Source of the DNA: Anaerolineales bacterium
GTDB lineage: Bacteria; Chloroflexota; Anaerolineae; 4572-78; NAK82
Assembly (NCBI GenBank): GCA_020343875.1
Contig: CP070811.1
Location: 2,629,743 to 2,661,865, forward strand
Direction: 5' to 3'
DNA length: 32,123 nt
In this document: piece after piece, positions 15,685 to 23,400 of the stretch
Position numbering within the stretch: the stretch's first letter is position 1
How the letters are laid out: each line of letters begins with the position of its first letter
Made by a program: the position numbers and the translations under genes
The notes under the pieces: model-generated
What the model was told of the DNA's origin: nothing
Databases searched by the model: none
Seen by the model: the letters and a program-made list of their open reading frames with translations, nothing else

Positions 15685-18387
15685 TCACATTGCGCCTTCC
15701 ATTCTCCGCTTTCGACTTCCCTCCTGGCTCGACTCTTCTGCTTCATTCAGCAATCTTAAGAGGGCGAGCGTCTCTCTCTTGCCGCCGTAGCCGTCCGCGC
15801 CCGCGGGCCCAACACACGATGGGCACCCATCGGTGCATTCACAGGCTGCGACCAACTCATAGGCGTTGGCAACCAACTCTTCATGCAGCTCAAATAGCCG
15901 CTGGCTGAATCCAATCCCGGCTGGCACCTGGTCGTAGATGACTACCGCTGGCTGGCCCCCTGCTAGTGGCGACTGTGGATCAGAATGCATCCCCACGTCG
16001 CGAGCATCGCACATCAGGAAGAGGGGTGCCAGATGGCTGAGCGTAAAGGCTAGACCGGCCAGCCCGCTTCGTAAGCGTACCACCAACTCAGCCCGATGGT
16101 GGCAGCGCCCGCAAAGAGTGATCAGGTTGGGCAATTGATTGGCTTGTTGGTATGTGGCAAAGGTGCGGAAAGGAACCTTATGGTGGACGTGATGTGTGTG
16201 GTTTTTCTCGGGCAAGCCGCAGTGTTGACAGCGATAGCCGTCGCGCGCACGTGCTTGGTCGCGTTGTCTCTGCCAATTTGGCCCATAATCGTTGGGATCG
16301 TTGGTCCATAAACCTTGGGCGCGCAATTGGGCTATAGTCTCTTCTGTCAGTGACAGCCAGTAGCCGGTTGTCACCAATTCGGTTGGTGGCAGCGACACTT
16401 CTCCTATGCCCAGTTGCTCGTGGGTGAACCATTTCACTTTACGAAAGCCGGTCACTTGAGTGATTACGGTGATTTCACCATATGCCTTGGTTGCGCCAAG
16501 GGCCTCGGTCTCGGCCAGTTTCTCCAATAGCTCTACTATAGTCTCGCTGCGCGGCTGAGTGTAATAATCGACATCTGCGGCTCGTAGCTGGGCAATGTTT
16601 TGTGCCAGATCCAGCTCTTCCACCAGATATGTCTGACCTTCGTGCAAATACACGGCTTGCGGATGCACCATCCAATGCGCGCTGGCCTGGTCGACTTGGC
16701 CGATGATCGACCCTTGGTCGCCATCTCTGACTTGGAGCACTACCCTCTCGGGCGAAGCGCTGCGCAAAGATAAGCCCTCGGCCGGATACTGGTCTGCCAT
16801 CCAAAAGTATTTGTCCCCAGATTGGTGCAGGACCCCACTCTGTTTCAGAAATTGGAGAAATTCTGCTACCTGAGGCCCTTCAATACGTCCAAAATTCTCT
16901 CCTGCGTGGAATGGCAGTTCAAAAGCGGCGCAGCGCAGGTGCCCCAGCAGGATGAGTAGATTATCAGGGTTGATGAGAGCTCGCTCGGGCGAGCGGCCGA
17001 AAAAGTAATCGGGGTGATGGGCCAGAAATTGGTCCAGCGGGCTGGCTGAGGCCACCAGGACTGCCAGCGATGCATCGTTGCCACCCTTCGAGCGCCTGGG
17101 TTGGCGGCCAGCGCGACCAGCTTGCTGCCAGGTCCCGGCAATGGTGCCCGGATACCCGGTCAGCACGACTGCGCCCATGCCGCCGATGTCGATTCCCAAC
17201 TCCAGGGCGTTGGTGGCGATCACCGCGCGAACCCTTTCTTCGCGTAGCCCACGTTCAATCTCACGGCGCTGTCGCGGCAGATAGCCGCTGCGATAGCCGC
17301 GTATCTGACTCTCTTCCCGGTTCATCTCTTCTTGGTGAGGGTCTATACTATCAGCAATCAGCGAGGCCCGGGAGAGCGAAGTCGAAGAGAGGGAGATGTG
17401 GGGAAGAGGCTCTTGCTGCAAGTAACGCAGGATCAATTCGACGCTTCGTCGAGCTCGCGCGAAAACGATCAGTTGGATGCCATGCTTGAGGAGCTCTCTC
17501 GCCAGGCGGACGCTCTCCAGCAACGCACTCCTCCGTAGGCCAAGGTCCCTGTTGACTACGGGGGGATTGTAGATCAGAAAGTGCCTGGCGCCCCGAGCTG
17601 CTCCGTCGTCGTCAACCAATGCTACCGGCTCCTCGATCAGCCGCTGGGCCAGCTCAATCGGATTGGCAATCGTTGCTGAGGTTAAGATGAATTGGGGCGA
17701 TGCGCCATAAAAATAGGCGACCCGTTTCAGCCGGCGTAGGACGTTGGCCACGTGCGCGCCGAACACTCCCCGGTAGGTATGCATTTCGTCTAGCACAACA
17801 AATTGCAGGTGCCGGAAGAAATCGGCCCATAGGGTGTGATGCGGCAGCACACCGGTGTGTAGCATATCGGGGTTACTGATGACCAGACGGGCTGTGGTTC
17901 GAATGGCCGGGCGCGCCTCGCTTGGCGTGTCGCCATCATAGGTAGCAATTGGAATGGCTAGACTCCGCTGGCTGATCGAAGGCTGCTGGTCAGCCAGCTC
18001 ATTGCCCAAAGCCGTGATGAACTGACGTAGGCCCTCCTGCTGGTCTTGAGCCAAGGCTTTGGTCGGAAAGAGGTACAGGGCGCGTGCCTGAGGATCGCGT
18101 AGCAGGCGGTCGAGAACGGGCAGGTTGTAGCAGAGCGTTTTGCCGCTGGCCGTATCCGTGACGACGACGGGGTGTTGCCCGTCTTGTACATGTTGCCAGG
18201 CCATTCCCTGGTGCGTGTACAGCGTCTGGATTCCTTGGGCGTGCAGGGCATCCGGTAGTGCCGGATGGAGTTCATTAGGAAAGGGTGTAAATCGCGCTGG
18301 TCGTACGGGGAACGTCTGCCAAGCAGCAATGCTTGAGGAAATATCAGGATCATTGCGCCAGGCGCTCAAAAGGTTGTGAAGGGACAA
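15685..18387 (-). CDS. mrfA: MrfA-type DEAD/DEAH helicase with an embedded HNH domain
   Basis: Protein of 900 residues; MrfA/YprA-type helicases are usually nearer 750. Helicase lobe 1 has TASGKT (79-84) and DEMH (200-203). Lobe 2 has TNALELGIDIGG and GTWQQAGRAGR. The C-terminal MZB/DUF1998 zinc domain has ACECTDGCPSC. Between the family's middle region (HEQLGIGEVSLPPTEL) and this zinc domain lies a complete HNH-nuclease module (about 705-770): Cys720 and Cys723, a histidine run in HHVHHKVPF (about 732-736), Asn754, Cys759, Cys762 and His763. In B. subtilis, MrfA works with the exonuclease MrfB in UvrABC-independent excision repair; an mrfB homologue lies 3 kb downstream. The gene follows RNase J by 18 bp, so it is likely co-transcribed. 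Helicase assignment is firm; the pathway is inference. Confidence 0.88.
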   Translation of the reverse strand: MSLHNLLSAWRNDPDISSSIAAWQTFPVRPARFTPFPNELHPALPDALHAQGIQTLYTHQGMAWQHVQDGQHPVVVTDTASGKTLCYNLPVLDRLLRDPQARALYLFPTKALAQDQQEGLRQFITALGNELADQQPSISQRSLAIPIATYDGDTPSEARPAIRTTARLVISNPDMLHTGVLPHHTLWADFFRHLQFVVLDEMHTYRGVFGAHVANVLRRLKRVAYFYGASPQFILTSATIANPIELAQRLIEEPVALVDDDGAARGARHFLIYNPPVVNRDLGLRRSALLESVRLARELLKHGIQLIVFARARRSVELILRYLQQEPLPHISLSSTSLSRASLIADSIDPHQEEMNREESQIRGYRSGYLPRQRREIERGLREERVRAVIATNALELGIDIGGMGAVVLTGYPGTIAGTWQQAGRAGRQPRRSKGGNDASLAVLVASASPLDQFLAHHPDYFFGRSPERALINPDNLLILLGHLRCAAFELPFHAGENFGRIEGPQVAEFLQFLKQSGVLHQSGDKYFWMADQYPAEGLSLRSASPERVVLQVRDGDQGSIIGQVDQASAHWMVHPQAVYLHEGQTYLVEELDLAQNIAQLRAADVDYYTQPRSETIVELLEKLAETEALGATKAYGEITVITQVTGFRKVKWFTHEQLGIGEVSLPPTELVTTGYWLSLTEETIAQLRAQGLWTNDPNDYGPNWQRQRDQARARDGYRCQHCGLPEKNHTHHVHHKVPFRTFATYQQANQLPNLITLCGRCHHRAELVVRLRSGLAGLAFTLSHLAPLFLMCDARDVGMHSDPQSPLAGGQPAVVIYDQVPAGIGFSQRLFELHEELVANAYELVAACECTDGCPSCVGPAGADGYGGKRETLALLRLLNEAEESSQEGSRKRRMEGAM

Positions 18388-18405
18388 GACCAGATACCAG
18401 TATCC

Positions 18406-20046
18406 TTACACTTCCAACACCACCGGGAAGATCATTGGGCGTCGCCGGGTCTGCTGGTACAGAAATTCTGCTAGCGTATCGCGGATGAGGTTGCTGGCCG
18501 TGTCGCGATGTCCGTTTGTCAGCACGTCGATGACCAGACTTTTGGCCTCATCAATAAGATCTTCGGCACTTCGCATGTAAACGAAGCCGCGCGATACGAT
18601 ATCGGGGCCTTCGATCAAGTCACCCGTGGCCTCATCCAGAGCGACAACCACGACCACGAAGCCGTCACGTGATAGGAGGTGGCGATCGCGCAGTACCACC
18701 TCGCCCACATCACCGATGCCCAGCCCATCAATGAGCACGTGTCCCCCTTCCACGCGCTGCCCAAGCCGGGCACCCTCATCGTCAAATTCGATCACCTGCC
18801 CGTTTTCAACCACAAAGACATTTTCTTCGGGAATGCCCAGATTTGTAGCCAATTGTCCATTCAAGACCAGATGCCGATACTCTCCCCCAATTGGAATGAA
18901 GTAGCGGGGCTGAGTGAGGCTGATCATCATCTTCTGCTCTTCTTGGCTGGCGTGACCAGAGACATGAACTGGCATCAGGCGGTGGTAATAAACGGCTGCA
19001 CCCAGCCGAAACAGATTATCAAGAGTGCGATGTACCAGTTCTTCGTTGCCAGGAATGGGCGTGGCCGAAAGGATTACGGTGTCGCCGTACTGGATTCTGA
19101 CTTGCCGGTGCTCCTGATTGGCCATGCGAACCAACGCGCTGGTTGGCTCGCCTTGTGTGCCAGTGCACACAATCGCCACCTGCGACGGAGGCACCGTGTC
19201 CAATTCCTCGGCGCGCAGGAGCATATCATCGGGTACGCTCAAGTAGCCTAGTTTGCGCGCCATGCCAACATTTGCGACCATGCTGCGCCCTACTACCCCC
19301 AATCGACGGTTGTGGTGGAGCGCACAGTCGATCACTTGCTGGACCCGGGAGATGTTCGAGGCACAAGTAGAAACGATGATACGTCCCTTGGCCTGGCCGA
19401 ACACCCTTTCAAAGGCCTCGCTCACTGTGCGTTCCGAGGGGGTGTAGCCCGGGCGTTCTGAGTTGGTACTGTCGGCCATCAGGGCCAGTACGCCGCGTTT
19501 CCCGTATTCAGCCAGGGCGGCATAGTCTGTCAGCCGTCCGTGCACGGGGGTGTAGTCGAATTTGTACTCCCCGGTGTAGATCACCAGGCCTTGGGGAGTG
19601 TTTATTGCCATACCCACCGAGTCGGGGATGCTGTGGCAAACGTGAAAAAACTCCACTGTGAAGGGTCCCACTGCGATCCGGTCACCTGGTGCAATGGTGT
19701 GAATCTCGGTTGTGTCAAGGAGCTTTGCCTCGCGCAATTTGACTTCGATGAGGCCTCGCGTAAGCCGGGTGGCATAGAGTGGGGCCTCCAGCTGACGCAA
19801 TATGTAAGGTAGCGCGCCGATGTGATCCTCGTGCCCGTGAGTGAGGAAAATACCTTTCAAGTAGTCGGGGGCTTCCATCAAATAGCTGATGTCGGGAATG
19901 ACCAAGTCTATGCCAAGCATGTCACTTTTGGGAAACATAAGCCCGCAATCAACCGCGATGGCCGTCTCCCCTGCCTCGAATAGGGTCATGTTCTTGCCAA
20001 CTTCTCCGGCGCCACCCAGTGGAATGATACGAAGTGTGTCGTTCAT
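18406..20046 (-). CDS. rnj: Ribonuclease J
   Basis: Protein of 546 residues. The ATG at 20046 is chosen: GGGAG lies 7 nt upstream and the protein then begins MNDTLRIIPLGGAGEVGKN, as RNase J should. An in-frame start at 20133 would add 29 unconserved residues. The metallo-beta-lactamase core has HGHEDHIG (His70, His72, Asp74, His75) and YTGEYKFDYTP. The beta-CASP part has ADSTNSERPG and HVSGHASQEEQ, and the C-terminal domain closes the protein. RNase J has 5'-3' exonuclease and endonuclease activity in mRNA decay and rRNA maturation. The mrfA homologue starts 18 bp past its stop. The leader of about 200 bp contains a promoter-like pair and an inverted repeat. Confidence 0.95.
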   Translation of the reverse strand: MNDTLRIIPLGGAGEVGKNMTLFEAGETAIAVDCGLMFPKSDMLGIDLVIPDISYLMEAPDYLKGIFLTHGHEDHIGALPYILRQLEAPLYATRLTRGLIEVKLREAKLLDTTEIHTIAPGDRIAVGPFTVEFFHVCHSIPDSVGMAINTPQGLVIYTGEYKFDYTPVHGRLTDYAALAEYGKRGVLALMADSTNSERPGYTPSERTVSEAFERVFGQAKGRIIVSTCASNISRVQQVIDCALHHNRRLGVVGRSMVANVGMARKLGYLSVPDDMLLRAEELDTVPPSQVAIVCTGTQGEPTSALVRMANQEHRQVRIQYGDTVILSATPIPGNEELVHRTLDNLFRLGAAVYYHRLMPVHVSGHASQEEQKMMISLTQPRYFIPIGGEYRHLVLNGQLATNLGIPEENVFVVENGQVIEFDDEGARLGQRVEGGHVLIDGLGIGDVGEVVLRDRHLLSRDGFVVVVVALDEATGDLIEGPDIVSRGFVYMRSAEDLIDEAKSLVIDVLTNGHRDTASNLIRDTLAEFLYQQTRRRPMIFPVVLEV

Positions 20047-20110
20047 GGTCTTTCTCCCAATGTGCACGCTCTTGCACCTGCTGCCCGTGGACTGGTCGCT
20101 GCCTCGGCTT

Positions 20111-20153
20111 GCCTGCATCTGGCAGGGCGACACGGGTATGCCCCGATGCAGGC
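20111..20153. repeat. Inverted repeat in the RNase J leader
   Basis: GCCTGCATC (20111-20119) and GATGCAGGC (20145-20153) are perfect 9-bp complements separated by 25 bp. Beside it GGCAG and CTGCC flank a short loop near 20159-20174. In the RNA upstream of rnj these could fold into one or two stems. No U-tract follows on the minus strand, so it does not look like a terminator. Confidence 0.5.
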
Positions 20154-20177
20154 GGGCTGGCAGGTGCAGCTGCCAAA

Positions 20178-20206
20178 AGGATAGATAGGCGAATCAAGCA
20201 GATCAA
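20178..20206 (-). promoter_or_regulatory. Possible promoter of the RNase J gene
   Basis: Read on the minus strand: TTGATC (20201-20206), a 17-bp spacer, then TATCCT (20178-20183). Each box matches the sigma-70 consensus at four of six positions. It would give a leader of about 125 nt that includes the inverted repeat at 20111-20153. Confidence 0.35.
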
Positions 20207-20251
20207 CAATACAGGACTACACTGGCCGCATTGCAGTCCTGGCGGTTTGAG

Positions 20252-20869
20252 TTAGAAAAGGCTCAACTGTTGGGCCTGAGGAGGCGGCGCGTCGTCACCA
20301 AAGTGGCCTGCCTCAGCGATATAGTGCGGCAATTTTTTGAAATCGGCCTCGACCAACGGGCGCCACTTGGGCTGATGTAGGGCCGCTGCCGGATGAAACA
20401 TTGGAATTACCAGGTAGTTGCCCACCCGCTTGGGCTGACCGTGGATCTTACTGATGGAGGCACCAGGAAAGTAGCGCCCCATAGAGAAGCGTCCCAGCGT
20501 GACTATGACCTTGGGTTTGATGAGCTGGATTTGGCGCTCCAAGTAGGGCTCGCAGGCTGACAGCTCATTGGGCAACGGATCCCGATTGCCAGGAGGGCGG
20601 CACTTGACCACATTAGCAATATATACTTGCTCGCGGGTCAAGCCGATACTAGCCAGTAATTCTTCCAGAAACTTGCCGGCGGCCCCGACAAAGGGCCGAC
20701 CCTGACGATCTTCGTGAAAACCAGGACCTTCGCCAATGAACATAACGTCTGCGCTGAGGGGGCCTTCGCCAGGCACTGCCTTAGTCCGCCCCTGATGGAG
20801 CGGGCACAACGTACATGAATAGATAGCCTCCTCAAGCTGTTCAAGTGTCATCTGCCTGGTGTCGGTCAC
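20252..20869 (-). CDS. Family 4 uracil-DNA glycosylase (iron-sulfur type)
   Basis: Protein of 205 residues. Removes uracil from DNA to start base-excision repair. Family-4 features are clear: GEGPGFHEDRQGRPFVGAAG near the active site, the second motif FHPAA in the last third, and four cluster cysteines at 19, 22, 90 and 106 (SCTLC, KCRPP, SACEP) that hold a 4Fe-4S cluster. GTG start with GGAG 6 nt upstream; the ATG at 20851 has no such site. It precedes RNase J by about 205 bp. The long gap after rimI suggests it has its own promoter, but none could be fixed. Confidence 0.94.
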   Translation of the reverse strand: MTDTRQMTLEQLEEAIYSCTLCPLHQGRTKAVPGEGPLSADVMFIGEGPGFHEDRQGRPFVGAAGKFLEELLASIGLTREQVYIANVVKCRPPGNRDPLPNELSACEPYLERQIQLIKPKVIVTLGRFSMGRYFPGASISKIHGQPKRVGNYLVIPMFHPAAALHQPKWRPLVEADFKKLPHYIAEAGHFGDDAPPPQAQQLSLF

Positions 20870-21196
20870 AATTTACTCCTTTGCCATCACCGTGTCTGCT
20901 GTGTCAGGTTTGCTGGCTGTCAAACTTCGGGCAGAACTGAGCCATGGCCTCTATGGAGCTGCCGCATTCGGTGCAAAAGAGGCCTTCTTGCCTGAGAGAT
21001 GTATCACATCGCTCGGTGCTCAGATCTCGGTAGTTGTCGGTGAATTCGATAAACTTGCTCACCTCGGGCTTCTGGGATACCCAATCCACCTGCAAACTCC
21101 GAGTGGTGAGGCAATGCTGGGCCCGCTTGCCTCGGGAACTTGGCCAGTGGCTGTCAAAGGCCGCAGCGAGTGACCACCCAGAGCAGTGTCACGATT
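20870..21196. other. 327-bp gap with no convincing intact gene
   Basis: Between rimI and the uracil-DNA glycosylase gene. It contains the start region of the glycosylase gene at its left end, and on the minus strand a short frame with a damaged zinc-ribbon pattern (listed separately). I found no RNA gene, terminator with a U-tract, or clear promoter here. Confidence 0.5.
20904..21095 (-). pseudogene. Possible remnant of a zinc-ribbon protein
   Basis: A 63-residue frame with a TTG as its only possible start and no Shine-Dalgarno. Its C-terminus reads FCTECGSSIEAMAQFCPKF, very like a C-terminal zinc ribbon (FCxxCG...FCPKCG), but the fourth ligand is Phe58 instead of cysteine and the next residue is Asp instead of glycine. 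The frame stays open for a further 28 or so codons upstream without any ATG. This looks like the decayed tail of a larger gene; chance resemblance cannot be excluded. Confidence 0.3.
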
Positions 21197-21835
21197 TTAG
21201 TGCATTTGCAGGATTTTGTCTAGCAAAGTTTGAGACATCCGCCCCATAAGATCGCGCCGGCGGGCACTGATCAGATCTTGAAAGGCAAGCGAGGCAAATT
21301 CCGGCGTCGTCAGGAGGAGGGCATCCTCTCGGTTGTCGCTGTAATAGGCTTTGCGTTGACCCACTTGCTTGAAACCGTATTTGGTATAGAGTGCTTGGGC
21401 AGCCACATTTGAGACGCGCACTTCGAGAGTCGCTCGAGAAGCGCCCAGCCGCTGCGCTTCACCCAGCATAGCAATCAGCAACAGTTCGCCCAGCCCTTGC
21501 CTGCGGTGTGTAACCCGGACAGCTAAGGTGCTGATGTGGGCCTCGTCGTACAATAGCCAAAAGCCGCCGTAGCCCAAAACAGGGCCGGCCTCGGCCGCAG
21601 GCCTACGTACCATCACTTGCCACAGCCGCTGCCAGGCGGGCATTGGCGCCAGTGATGGGGTGAAAGATCGATGGTAGAGCACATAATAATGTGCTAGGTC
21701 GTTATGCGTTAACTCGTGCTGGTAGGCCCTTTCGGGCCACGGTAGAGAGAAAGACTCGCGCTCGATTTCCATTACGGCCGGTAGGTGCGCGAGTTGCAAA
21801 GGCTGTATTACCAGGGGAAGATCCGCTAAGTCCAT
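21197..21835 (-). CDS. rimI: Ribosomal protein S18 alanine N-acetyltransferase RimI
   Basis: Protein of 212 residues from the ATG at 21835, which overlaps the tsaB stop as TGATG; a TTG three bases earlier is less likely. GNAT fold: the acetyl-CoA loop reads RRQGLGELLL, preceded by HISTLAVRVTH, and the family's LEVRVSNVAAQALYTKYGFKQVGQRKAYY follows. N-terminal IERESFSLPW is typical of RimI. It is longer than E. coli RimI (148 residues) because of an insertion before the GNAT core (about residues 58-80) and a C-terminal extension of about 35 residues that is basic and helical. In many bacteria rimI follows tsaB, as here. Confidence 0.9.
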   Translation of the reverse strand: MDLADLPLVIQPLQLAHLPAVMEIERESFSLPWPERAYQHELTHNDLAHYYVLYHRSFTPSLAPMPAWQRLWQVMVRRPAAEAGPVLGYGGFWLLYDEAHISTLAVRVTHRRQGLGELLLIAMLGEAQRLGASRATLEVRVSNVAAQALYTKYGFKQVGQRKAYYSDNREDALLLTTPEFASLAFQDLISARRRDLMGRMSQTLLDKILQMH

Positions 21836-22503
21836 CAACTCTCTGCTGCTGGGTGTTGGAGGTAGATAGGGGCCAATGTTGCTATGCTGTCTACATCATG
21901 TTGGGCCAGGCGCGTCGCGGCCAGTTCGGCCAGGTAAGCTGCGCGACGCAGGCGCATGGCGGGTGACGGTATGGTTGCCGCCTGGCCTAGCCTGTCCTGG
22001 AGCAGGCTGCTCGCCCGATCATCAATCTCGCCCGTAAATATCGCCGGCACTGTAGCCAATTCGCATAACCCCTCAAAGGTGGTCAGGGCGGGTGGGATAC
22101 TTCGTGTCCACTCTCCTTTAACCTGATCGTAACAAGCGACGCCGATCCGGCCTCGCCCTGCCTGTATGATTGCCCACACTGGCAAACCGCCCCCCCGAAA
22201 AGGGTAAGCCACTGCTTCTAGGGTTGAAACGCCGATCAGGGACAAGTGATTAGGCAAGGCCATACCTTTGGCCGCCGCTAACCCAATCCGCAGCCCTGTG
22301 AATGAGCCTGGCCCCAGCGACACGCCAATGCCGGTCAGCGATTCCACCTCCAACCGATGAGTGTTCAACATGCGCTGGATGCGCGGCATCAACTCTATGG
22401 TGTGTGTCATCGCTGAATGCCAGCTTTCTTCAGCCCACACTTGGCCCTGACCATAGAGGGCGAGACCGGCATAATGGGTTGCGGTGTCAATGGCTAATAG
22501 CAT
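21835..22503 (-). CDS. tsaB: tRNA threonylcarbamoyladenosine biosynthesis protein TsaB
   Basis: Protein of 222 residues from the ATG at 22503 (MLLAIDTATHYAGLALY); a TTG 12 bases earlier gives an extra four residues and no better ribosome-binding site. TsaB is the scaffold partner of TsaD in making t6A at position 37 of ANN-decoding tRNAs. The ASKHA fold shows in the N-terminal IDTAT strand and the family signature GVSLGPGSFTGLRIGLAAAKG. It overlaps rimI and follows tsaE with a gap of about 186 bp. tsaD is not in the window. Confidence 0.94.
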   Translation of the reverse strand: MLLAIDTATHYAGLALYGQGQVWAEESWHSAMTHTIELMPRIQRMLNTHRLEVESLTGIGVSLGPGSFTGLRIGLAAAKGMALPNHLSLIGVSTLEAVAYPFRGGGLPVWAIIQAGRGRIGVACYDQVKGEWTRSIPPALTTFEGLCELATVPAIFTGEIDDRASSLLQDRLGQAATIPSPAMRLRRAAYLAELAATRLAQHDVDSIATLAPIYLQHPAAES

Positions 22504-22689
22504 GATAGGTAACAAGTCGTTAGTAGTAGCCCAGTGTCGTTATGATCAGGAGGCCGCTCAGGTCAGTTTCACAAGACGCTCTTGGGTGTGAATGGTCTTC
22601 TCTTCGGGGCGACTTGGGCTCAGAGCAATGCCTTTGGCAAAACGCTCTGGCTTAACTCGAAGGCACGGGTTGGTAGACAACACCAAGTG

Positions 22690-23196
22690 CTAGATACTGC
22701 TGCGTGCCCTGAAGGCAATGTATTGAAAGTCTTTGAGCAATTGTTGGTATCGGTCACCGGCGGCGTGCATAGTAATGCGTCGCTTGGTCTCATCAAGATG
22801 GTAAAACGTGATCCACAGACGGTCAGCGGGTATGATCCTGGTGACCCGCTCGGCCCATTCGATGAGGCACACCCCATCGTCGTACAGGTAATCTTCCAGG
22901 CCAAAGGCTAACGCCTCGGCTGCATGGTTGATGCGATACAGATCTATATGGTAAAGAGTCAGGCGGCCCGAGTACTCGTTCACTAGCGTGAAGGTGGGAC
23001 TGGTCACGGCCTGGCCGACTTGTAAACCCTGTCCAACGCCTTGCGCCCAACGGGTTTTGCCAGAGCCCAACTCACCCTGCAAGGCAATGACTTCACCGCC
23101 CTCAAGCAATTCACCCAACCGCATACCCAGGCGGCGCGTCTGAGCCTCGCTGTGGCTGAAAAAATCAAGGGTTTGCTGGTTAAATATCGAAGCCAC
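22690..23196 (-). CDS. tsaE: tRNA threonylcarbamoyladenosine biosynthesis ATPase TsaE
   Basis: Protein of 168 residues, close to the family norm. Walker A GELGSGKT (41-48) and SPTFTLVNEY, HIDLYR and LIEWAER are the usual TsaE blocks. TsaE hydrolyses ATP with TsaB and TsaD in t6A synthesis. GTG start with GGAGG 5 nt upstream, and a good promoter about 30 bp before that. First gene of tsaE-tsaB-rimI. Confidence 0.95.
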   Translation of the reverse strand: MASIFNQQTLDFFSHSEAQTRRLGMRLGELLEGGEVIALQGELGSGKTRWAQGVGQGLQVGQAVTSPTFTLVNEYSGRLTLYHIDLYRINHAAEALAFGLEDYLYDDGVCLIEWAERVTRIIPADRLWITFYHLDETKRRITMHAAGDRYQQLLKDFQYIAFRARSSI

Positions 23197-23228
23197 CTAC
23201 GCCTCCGATGTCTGCCTCGATCTAGAAG

Positions 23229-23257
23229 ATTATACCGTGCGCTCTTTTAAAAGACAA
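23229..23257 (-). promoter_or_regulatory. Promoter of tsaE-tsaB-rimI
   Basis: Read on the minus strand: TTGTCT (23252-23257), a 17-bp spacer, then a perfect TATAAT (23229-23234). It predicts a leader of about 26 nt carrying the GGAGG site of tsaE. Confidence 0.65.
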
Positions 23258-23274
23258 GATGTCACCACTCTGCC

Positions 23275-23304
23275 TTGGCACAAAAGTTGTTTCTATGGTA
23301 TATT
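23275..23304 (+). promoter_or_regulatory. Promoter of the metallophosphoesterase gene
   Basis: TTGGCA (23275-23280), an 18-bp spacer, then TATATT (23299-23304); both boxes match the consensus at five of six positions. The leader of about 90 nt contains a nested inverted repeat: CCGCG (23308-23312) with CGCGG (23335-23339), around CGGC/GCCG (23320-23332). Confidence 0.55.
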
Positions 23305-23400
23305 ACGCCGCGTGTGACTCGGCGGTCTGCCGGGCGCGGTGTGCTTTAGCGCTTCCAGATCCCCCTTCAATCACATATTCTAATAACAGGGGCTTTATAC

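Noticed and set aside
20047..20133. N-terminal extension of RNase J
   Set aside because: The extra 29 residues do not resemble the family, and the internal ATG has a good ribosome-binding site.
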